DNA of 64,000 bases from Bradyrhizobium tropiciagri (GTDB lineage: Bacteria; Pseudomonadota; Alphaproteobacteria; Rhizobiales; Xanthobacteraceae), in the NCBI RefSeq assembly GCF_018130505.1, contig NZ_JAFCKH010000013.1, positions 124,001 through 188,000 of the forward strand, read 5' to 3'. The position numbers were made by a program, and so were the translations under genes. Shown one piece after another: positions 58,450-64,000 of this stretch (the first letter of the stretch is position 1; every line of letters begins with the position of its first letter). The notes beneath the pieces are model-generated. The model searched no databases. It was not told where the DNA came from and saw only the letters and a program-made list of their open reading frames with translations.

Positions 58450-59034
58450 TTAGCCTTGTGGCGTTTGCGCCATCGTACCGGCGGGAAGCAGGGCATCCGG
58501 CAAATCGTCAAAGCTGTAGCGGCGCGGCCGGTTGCGCGTGATGAAGCCGCCGATCTGCCAGGTGAACAGCGCGGCAAAGCCGACCAGGAACAGCGCGCCG
58601 GTCCATTCGGCGGTCAGCAGCGCGCGCAGCAGCAGGCCCGCCATGGCAACGGCAAGGCACGCCAGCAGCGCCAGCGCCGCGGTGTAGGTCGTCGGCCCGA
58701 GCCCGCCGACCAGCGCGGCCTTGCTGGCCGCCGCGTGCATCCGGCGATGCAGCTCGATGATGAAGTCGCGATAGAGATGCCCCTGCGGCGCTACCAGCGT
58801 CGCGGTCTGCCATGTCGTCGAGAGGATCGCGATGCGCCCGCCCTTGGCGTTGTCGATGTCGGCGCGAAACCGTTGCTGCTGCATCGACACCGGCCGATAG
58901 GACAGTTTTACGGTGGAGATGTCCCGGTAATCCCACACACCGGAACGGCCGGCGATCCGCCACGACAGTCCGGCATCGGTCAGCTCGAACTGATGCGCGG
59001 AGCCGATCAGGGAGGCCTTGTACGCATAGCGCAC
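58450..59034 (-). CDS. Hypothetical two-helix membrane protein
   Basis: 194 residues from a GTG at 59034 behind GAGGG; a GTG at 59130 is an alternative. The first half is beta-rich (YAYKASLIGSAHQFELTDAG, VWDYRDISTVKLSYRPVSMQ), like a PH-domain-type cytoplasmic fold. The second half has two membrane helices (ALLACLAVAMAGLLLRALL and GALFLVGFAALFTWQIGGF). The family is not named with certainty. It is divergent from another small membrane protein. Confidence 0.75.
   Translation of the reverse strand: MRYAYKASLIGSAHQFELTDAGLSWRIAGRSGVWDYRDISTVKLSYRPVSMQQQRFRADIDNAKGGRIAILSTTWQTATLVAPQGHLYRDFIIELHRRMHAAASKAALVGGLGPTTYTAALALLACLAVAMAGLLLRALLTAEWTGALFLVGFAALFTWQIGGFITRNRPRRYSFDDLPDALLPAGTMAQTPQG
58456..58473 (-). 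repeat. 18-bp element, right member of inverted pair
   Basis: Exact reverse complement of 54825-54842. It overlaps the last codons of the adjacent membrane protein gene, whose C-terminus reads MAQTPQG. Confidence 0.6.
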
Positions 59035-59153
59035 GGCGTCGCCCTCACCCGCATCCGCCCGGTCCTGCAAGTCTGTTGGCAATCCGCCGTTCCACCTGTT
59101 CACATGCACGCGCGTGCTTGCGCGGGCCACGGTGCCTATCCTACAAGCGAGCC

Positions 59154-59588
59154 ATGCCCGATACGACCTATTTCCCGCGTTATCTCATCCTCGGCGGCGC
59201 GATGATCACAGGCGTGCTGCTGGCGCTTGCCGTGCACATGCTCGGCGCACGCTACGGGCTCGATCTCGGCGGCCTCTGGCGTTCCGACAGCCGTGAATTC
59301 ATTCCGGCGGGCGCCGCGATCGCATGGTGGCTGATCGCAACCGTCGGATTCTCGGGCGGCTACTTCACCGCCAATTTGTTGCATAGCGCGGTGGCCGGCC
59401 AGATTCCGCAGCGGATGCGCAATTTCCTGATCGTGATCGGCGTCCTGATCCTGGCCGGAACGGGCCAGGTCGCCTCGGCGCCGGGCACGGTCTCGACCAT
59501 CTCCGCCGTCCTCGCCGGCATTGCCGCGCTGTGCCTCGGCGCGGCGATGGCGTTCTGCGGCGCCTACTTCGCCTTGCGCAAAACCTAG
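59154..59588 (+). CDS. Hypothetical membrane protein, 144 aa
   Basis: Starts MPDTTYFPRYLILGGAMITG and has four hydrophobic helices (for example ITGVLLALAVHMLGA, AIAWWLIATVGFSGGYFTAN, FLIVIGVLILAGTGQVA, ALCLGAAMAFCGAYFALR). No soluble domain or catalytic motif is visible. It is divergent from the preceding membrane protein and followed by a dispersed repeat. Confidence 0.75.
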   Translation: MPDTTYFPRYLILGGAMITGVLLALAVHMLGARYGLDLGGLWRSDSREFIPAGAAIAWWLIATVGFSGGYFTANLLHSAVAGQIPQRMRNFLIVIGVLILAGTGQVASAPGTVSTISAVLAGIAALCLGAAMAFCGAYFALRKT

Positions 59589-59638
59589 CCCATGGGGCGC
59601 CGGCACGATTTCTGAATATTGGAAGAATACCCATGAGT

Positions 59639-59718
59639 TGCCCGACGTGTCAAGCTTGCCTTGCGGTCCGCCGGCAGCCGCCGGCTACTTTGCATGGGGT
59701 TGTTTTTCGGTATTTTGG
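59639..59718. repeat. Dispersed intergenic repeat, copy B
   Basis: Matches 18524-18600 in the same orientation: TGCCCGAC, TCAAG, CTTGC and the exact core GGCTACTTTGCATGGGGTT, then a TTTCGGTATTTT-like end. It lies between two genes. Confidence 0.65.
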
Positions 59719-59756
59719 ACCGGCGCCCGGCTCAAGCCGATCTCATCATGCTCCGG

Positions 59757-62159
59757 TCAGGCCACCGAGCGTTCGGGGGCCTTGTACAGCATCTTGGCGA
59801 CCTCGGCGGCCGGCCGCGGCGGGCTGAACAGGTAACCCTGCGCCTGCGTGCACCCCTCCTGCCGTAGCAGATCGAACTGGGTATCGGTCTCGACGCCCTC
59901 GGCCGTGGTCACGATGCCAAGACTCTTGCCGAGACCAGTGACCGCACGGACGATCGCCATCGATTCATCGCGCGTCGCAAGGTCGGTGACGAAGGAGCGG
60001 TCGATCTTGATCTTGTCGAACGGGAAGCTGCGCAGATAGCTCAGCGACGAGTAGCCGGTGCCGAAATCGTCGAGCGAGATCCGCACGCCGAAGCCGCGCA
60101 GCTCGTGCAGCACGGCGAGCGTCGACTCGCTGTTCTGCAGCAGCACCGATTCGGTGATCTCGAGCTCGAGGCGATCCGCCGACAGGCCGGACGCTTCCAG
60201 CGCCGCCTTCACCGACGTCACGAGATTCGGATTCTTGAACTGCACCGGCGACAGGTTGACGGCGACCGCGATGTCTTGCGGCCAGCCTGCGGCATCTTCG
60301 CAGGCCTGGCGCAGCACGATATCGCCGAGCGGAACGATGAGGCCGGTTTCCTCGGCGAGCGGAATGAAGTTGTTCGGCGCGATCAGGCCGCGCTGTGCGT
60401 GATTCCAGCGCACCAGCGCCTCGAATGCGACGACCCGGTCGCCCGCGACGTCGCGGATCGGCTGGTAATAGACCGCGAACTCGTTGCGCTGCAGCGCCAG
60501 CCGCAAATCGCGCTCCAGCATGCGACGCGCCTGCGCGCGCGCGTCCATGCCGGTTTCGAAGAACCGGTAGGTGCCGCGGCCGTCGGCCTTGGCACGGTAA
60601 AGCGCCAGATCCGCCTTCTGCAGCAGCTCGTCGGGATCGGTACCGTCCTCCGGCGCGAGCGAGAGGCCGATGCTGACGCCGATCACGAGCTGATGGCCGC
60701 CGATCTCGTAGGGCGCCGCGAGCCGCTCGACGACGTGGCTGGCGAGCGCGGACACCACCGACGGTTCGCAATTGCTGCAGAACTGCACGATGGCGAATTC
60801 ATCGCCGCCGAGCCGCGCCACGGTGTCGTGCTCGGTGACGCATTCGCCGAGCCGGCGCGCCACTTCGCGCAGCAGCGCATCGCCGATCGGGTGTCCGAGC
60901 GTGTCGTTGATCTCCTTGAAATGGTCGAGGTCGAGGCACAGCACCGCGAGCTGATCGGCGCGCTTGGCCAGCCGCAGCGCCTTTTCGAGTTGCTCACGGA
61001 ACAGGGTGCGGTTCGGCAGATTGGTCAGCGCGTCATGCCGCGCCATGTGCGAGATCTGTTCCTGGGCCTGCTGCCATTCGGTGATGTCCTCGAAGGTAGC
61101 GACCCAGCCGCCGCCCTTCATCGGCTGGTCGACGACACGGATCGCGCGGCCCTGGCGGCTGACGATCCGCGTCGCGGTGTTGCCGGCCTTTGCTTCCGCG
61201 ACCAGGCCGGAGCAGAACTCCTCCGGATCGCCTTCCCATTCGCCGATGCCGCGCAGGTCCTGCAGGACGTCGATCAGCAGGCGCCCCTGCAGCGGGATGG
61301 TGTTGTGTCCCATCAACTCGCTGTAGCGCTCGTTGAACAGCATGATGCGGCCATCGGCGTCGAACATGCACAGGCCCTGCGACATGTTCTCGAGCGCGGT
61401 GTCGAGCACCATCTTCTGCTTGTGCAGTTCGGTCTTGGCGCGGCGATCGAGGATGGAGGCGATCAGCGACAGCCCGAGGATCGCGAACGCCGCAACCGCC
61501 GTCATGAACGACAGCACGCGCGGCGAGACCGAAAGCCCGTCGAAGACAATGGTGGGATCCGGCACCAGCGTCACGGCGCCCATGCCGGTGAAATGATGCG
61601 AGACGATCGCGACGGTCAGAAGACCGGTTGCCGCCGCGGTATAGCCGAGCCGCTCACCGCGCGTGGCGACGACGAGGGCAAGCGCACCGAACAGGCTTCC
61701 GAACGCGACCGACGCCGCGACGATGCCGGGCGACCAGACGATGCGCGCGGGCAGTTCGAGACCGAGCATGCCGGTGTAATGCATGGCCGCGACGCCGAAG
61801 CCGACGATCGCGCCGCCGGAGGCGACCGTCCACCAGCGCTCGTCGAGCGAGGCGACGGCGAGGCCGACGGCCAGGATCGCAATCGCGAGCACCAGCGACA
61901 GCAGCGTGATCGGAATGTTGTATCCGGCCTCGATGCCGGGCTCGTAGGCCAGCATCGCAACGAAGTGGGTGGCCCAGATGCCGCAGCCGCCGACCGCCGC
62001 GTCGAGACCGATCCAGATGTCCCGGGTGCGGCCCTGCGCCGCGCGAGCGCGATGAAACAGGCTGATCGCGACCGCGCTGGCAAGCAGGCAGATCACGCCA
62101 CCAAGGACGACAAGACGCCAGTCATGTTCCAAGGTGAGACAGGTGAGTACGCGATACAT
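59757..62159 (-). CDS. MHYT - PAS - GGDEF - EAL bifunctional c-di-GMP protein
   Basis: 800 residues from the ATG at 62159. Residues 1 to about 230 are an MHYT integral membrane sensor with motifs HFVAML, MHYTGML and HFTGMGA. A PAS-like segment follows (MSQGLCMFDADGRIMLFNER). The GGDEF domain has an intact active site (ARLGGDEFAIV), but the inhibitory site reads TEHD instead of RxxD. The EAL domain keeps FEALVRWN, ELEITESVLL, DDFGTGYSSLSYL, KIDRSFV and TTAEGVET, so it should be an active phosphodiesterase. It likely tunes c-di-GMP and thus motility. Confidence 0.95.
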   Translation of the reverse strand: MYRVLTCLTLEHDWRLVVLGGVICLLASAVAISLFHRARAAQGRTRDIWIGLDAAVGGCGIWATHFVAMLAYEPGIEAGYNIPITLLSLVLAIAILAVGLAVASLDERWWTVASGGAIVGFGVAAMHYTGMLGLELPARIVWSPGIVAASVAFGSLFGALALVVATRGERLGYTAAATGLLTVAIVSHHFTGMGAVTLVPDPTIVFDGLSVSPRVLSFMTAVAAFAILGLSLIASILDRRAKTELHKQKMVLDTALENMSQGLCMFDADGRIMLFNERYSELMGHNTIPLQGRLLIDVLQDLRGIGEWEGDPEEFCSGLVAEAKAGNTATRIVSRQGRAIRVVDQPMKGGGWVATFEDITEWQQAQEQISHMARHDALTNLPNRTLFREQLEKALRLAKRADQLAVLCLDLDHFKEINDTLGHPIGDALLREVARRLGECVTEHDTVARLGGDEFAIVQFCSNCEPSVVSALASHVVERLAAPYEIGGHQLVIGVSIGLSLAPEDGTDPDELLQKADLALYRAKADGRGTYRFFETGMDARAQARRMLERDLRLALQRNEFAVYYQPIRDVAGDRVVAFEALVRWNHAQRGLIAPNNFIPLAEETGLIVPLGDIVLRQACEDAAGWPQDIAVAVNLSPVQFKNPNLVTSVKAALEASGLSADRLELEITESVLLQNSESTLAVLHELRGFGVRISLDDFGTGYSSLSYLRSFPFDKIKIDRSFVTDLATRDESMAIVRAVTGLGKSLGIVTTAEGVETDTQFDLLRQEGCTQAQGYLFSPPRPAAEVAKMLYKAPERSVA

Positions 62160-62265
62160 ATAGGCCCCCGTTATGGACCCATAAAAACGTCCCCATTCGT
62201 GTACGAACGGTAACGGCGCCTGCTTGCGCTCCACGCATGGTGAAGAAGCCTTGAACGGCGAAGCG

Positions 62266-62286
62266 AAAACGCCGGAGAAACCGGCG
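62266..62286 (-). terminator. Terminator after the S9 peptidase gene
   Basis: On the minus strand CGCCGG (62281-62286) pairs with CCGGCG (62270-62275) around a 5-base loop, followed by TTTT (62266-62269). It lies 24 bp beyond the peptidase stop. Confidence 0.5.
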
Positions 62287-62309
62287 CAGCGTCGTGCACG
62301 CTGACGGCG

Positions 62310-64000
62310 CTAGCCGGGCAGCCCGGGGATCAATTCGGCCCCGGTCTCGACCTTCAGCGACGAGCCGGCGAAATCATTGCCGATCGGCTGGCAGCGGCCA
62401 CCGAGATGCCGGGCGAGGAAGGCCTCGGTCACGCCATAGCAGGCAAGCCGGTTCTCCGGCCGCACGAAGCCGTGCCCCTCATCGGCGAAGGTGATGTAGG
62501 TCACGGGCACGCTGCGCTGCTTGAGCGCACTGACCATCTGCTCGGACTCGGCGGCCACCACCCGGACGTCGCGCATGCCCTGCGCGATCAGGATCGGCCG
62601 CCTGGCGCGATCGATATGCGTCAGCGGCGAACGGTCGACCAGGAAGGCACGGCCGGCCTCGGTGTCGGGATCGCCGAGCCGGTTCTTCCAGACGCTGATC
62701 CACGGCCCCCAATAGGGCGGGATCGTCGCCATGAAGGTGACGAGGTTGGAGATGCCGAACAGATCGACGATGCAGGCGAAGACCTCCGGCGTTTTGGTCG
62801 CCGCCATCAGCGCGGAATAACCGCCATAGCTGCCGCCGAAGAAGCCGATGCGTTTGGGATCGGCGACCCGCTGCGCGATCGCCCAATCCACCGCATCGAT
62901 CAGGTCGTCATGCATCTTGCCGCCCCACTCATGGTCGGCAGCGGTGACGAAGGCTTTGCCGAAGCCGGTCGAGCCGCGATAGTTGACGCTGAGCACCGCA
63001 TAACCGCGGCTCGCCAGCCATTGATGGATCGAACTGAAACCCCAGCTGTCGCGCGCATACGGCCCGCCATGGACCACCAGCACCAGCGGCAATGGGCCGC
63101 TTGCGACTTCCGCCGGCCGCGTCAGGTAGCATTGCAGGCGCAGCCCATCGCGCGAGGTGATGATCACCGGCTCGAGCTTGTGCAGCGCCACGCCGGCAAG
63201 CGATTTGCGCTGGGTGAACAGCTTGCGGACCTCGCGCGTCCTGCGGTCGAGCAGCGCGTATTCGCCGCTTTCGGTGTCGCGCTCGAAATACACGGTGCCA
63301 AGCCGAAGATCGTCGCTGTTGCTGACGAAGGTGATGTCGCCGCCGCCGTGGCGGGCGAGATCGGCGAGATCCGCCGCCACCGATTGATCGACGGCATGCC
63401 AGCGCATGCGATCGGTCATGGCCATCGCCGCGAGCGGCCGGCGCGCTTCGTCGAAGATGGCGCGCGTGATGTCGGCCTCATCGTCGGCGGCAAGCAGCGT
63501 CTGTTCGTGCGTCGCCATGTCGAACGCGAAGAACGCCGCCTTGTCGCGGCCGCGCGAGTCCGTGAGGTACAGCGTCTTGCCGTCGGCGCTGAAGTCCAGC
63601 AGATGGGTGGTATCGACGTCGGTGATCGGCACCGTCATGAACGGCGCCCAGCCGCCGTCCGGGCGGCGCTCGAAGATTTCGGCCGAGCCGGCGGCAGTCA
63701 GGCGGGATGCCAGCCGCAGCTGGAACGCGCTGTCGGTGATCAGGCCGGCATAGTCGCGGTTCTCGTAGACGAGCTCGCTCGTGCCGGTCACGATGTTGGT
63801 GCGGAACACATCGAAATAGCGCCTGTCGCGCTGATTGTGCCGCAGCAGCATTTCGTCGGGAAACTTGCGGTCGGCCTCCTGCAGGAACGACTTGACGCCG
63901 GCCTCCGGTGTCAGCGGCACGATCTCGCCGCCCGCGATGTCGACGCTGGCAGCGCGGAAATTTTCGTCACCATCGCGGTCGCGGAAGAACACGATGTGGC
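62310..64000 (-). CDS. S9-family serine peptidase (5' end beyond window)
   Basis: At least 563 codons; the frame is still open at the right edge, so the N-terminus is missing. The N-terminal part is beta-propeller-like (YLTDSRGRDKAAFFAFDM, GEYALLDRRTREVRKLFTQR). The C-terminal alpha/beta hydrolase has VLVVHGGPYARDSWGFSSI, the nucleophile FFGGSYGGYSALMAATKTP, the Asp region GMRDVRVVAAE and the His in DEGHGFVRPENR. It is a prolyl-oligopeptidase-family acyl-peptide hydrolase or dipeptidyl peptidase, probably cytosolic or periplasmic; export cannot be judged. Confidence 0.93.
   Translation of the reverse strand, partial: HIVFFRDRDGDENFRAASVDIAGGEIVPLTPEAGVKSFLQEADRKFPDEMLLRHNQRDRRYFDVFRTNIVTGTSELVYENRDYAGLITDSAFQLRLASRLTAAGSAEIFERRPDGGWAPFMTVPITDVDTTHLLDFSADGKTLYLTDSRGRDKAAFFAFDMATHEQTLLAADDEADITRAIFDEARRPLAAMAMTDRMRWHAVDQSVAADLADLARHGGGDITFVSNSDDLRLGTVYFERDTESGEYALLDRRTREVRKLFTQRKSLAGVALHKLEPVIITSRDGLRLQCYLTRPAEVASGPLPLVLVVHGGPYARDSWGFSSIHQWLASRGYAVLSVNYRGSTGFGKAFVTAADHEWGGKMHDDLIDAVDWAIAQRVADPKRIGFFGGSYGGYSALMAATKTPEVFACIVDLFGISNLVTFMATIPPYWGPWISVWKNRLGDPDTEAGRAFLVDRSPLTHIDRARRPILIAQGMRDVRVVAAESEQMVSALKQRSVPVTYITFADEGHGFVRPENRLACYGVTEAFLARHLGGRCQPIGNDFAGSSLKVETGAELIPGLPG

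Noticed and set aside
60105-62213. A 702-codon open frame on the plus strand
   Set aside because: Antisense shadow of the MHYT-GGDEF-EAL gene; composition is typical of complementary third-position GC bias.

Overview
The window is high-GC alphaproteobacterial chromosome. It most resembles a Bradyrhizobium/Rhodopseudomonas-type genome: it carries a Caulobacter-style flagellar system (FliX, FlaF, FlbT, MotE, DUF6468 and FliM with an N-terminal extension), CtrA-type TTAA-N7-TTAAC and TTAACCAT sequences, sigma-54 promoters in front of hook, rod and ring genes, and dispersed palindromic repeats of the kind common in Bradyrhizobium. No rRNA, tRNA, CRISPR array, integrase or transposase was seen.

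Layout. (1) 1-3078: a large exported TPR protein, cut by the left edge, with a perfect CtrA box upstream. (2) 3230-7250: an accessory patch with a higB remnant and orphan higA, a tetR-eamA pair with matching palindromic operators, and an acyltransferase-3/SGNH membrane protein. (3) 7399-14159: flagellar block A, with minus-strand fliL-fliM-DUF6468-motE (partly coupled by ATGA overlaps) divergent from flgF-flgG-flgA-flgH, which ends at a strong terminator. (4) 14475-36679: a mixed metabolic and regulatory region. It holds secreted proteins, a membrane-anchored TAXI-type protein, an acyl-CoA dehydrogenase/acyl-CoA ligase/MFS operon divergent from an AraC regulator, a tandem DUF427 protein next to a MOSC-reductase-ferredoxin fusion, an ArsR/SRPBCC operon, a Tat-exported carbonic anhydrase, a hydratase, two separate HxlR regulators each divergent from an NAD(P)-binding protein, a dioxygenase and DksA. 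(5) 36703-48754: flagellar block B, with fliX divergent from flgI-flgJ-flgN-flaG-like, then an uncharacterised gene, flaF, flagellin, flbT, and the flgE-flgK-flgL operon read leftward. (6) 48824-64000: msrB, a FAD oxidoreductase, sixA-like, uspA, DUF1127, a MocR regulator with a cluster of operator half-sites, a YdcF-like protein, a SAM-cyclase-AAA-TPR protein with visibly lower GC, two small membrane proteins, an MHYT-GGDEF-EAL protein, and an S9 peptidase cut by the right edge.

How it works together. The flagellar genes give the C-ring switch (FliM), stator and motor accessories (FliL, MotE, perhaps the TPR protein), distal rod (FlgF, FlgG), P and L rings (FlgA, FlgI, FlgH), hook and junctions (FlgE, FlgK, FlgL), filament (flagellin) and the regulators FliX, FlaF and FlbT. 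The promoter signals suggest the Caulobacter hierarchy: CtrA-like sites near early genes (TPR gene, fliL, fliX) and flbT, and sigma-54 promoters with upstream CCCGGCA elements (possible FlbD sites) at flgF, flgI and flgE. The strongest unexplained structure is a module of about 96 residues shared between the hook protein FlgE and the junction protein FlgL. I found no convincing wholly new system; the better leads are listed as findings.
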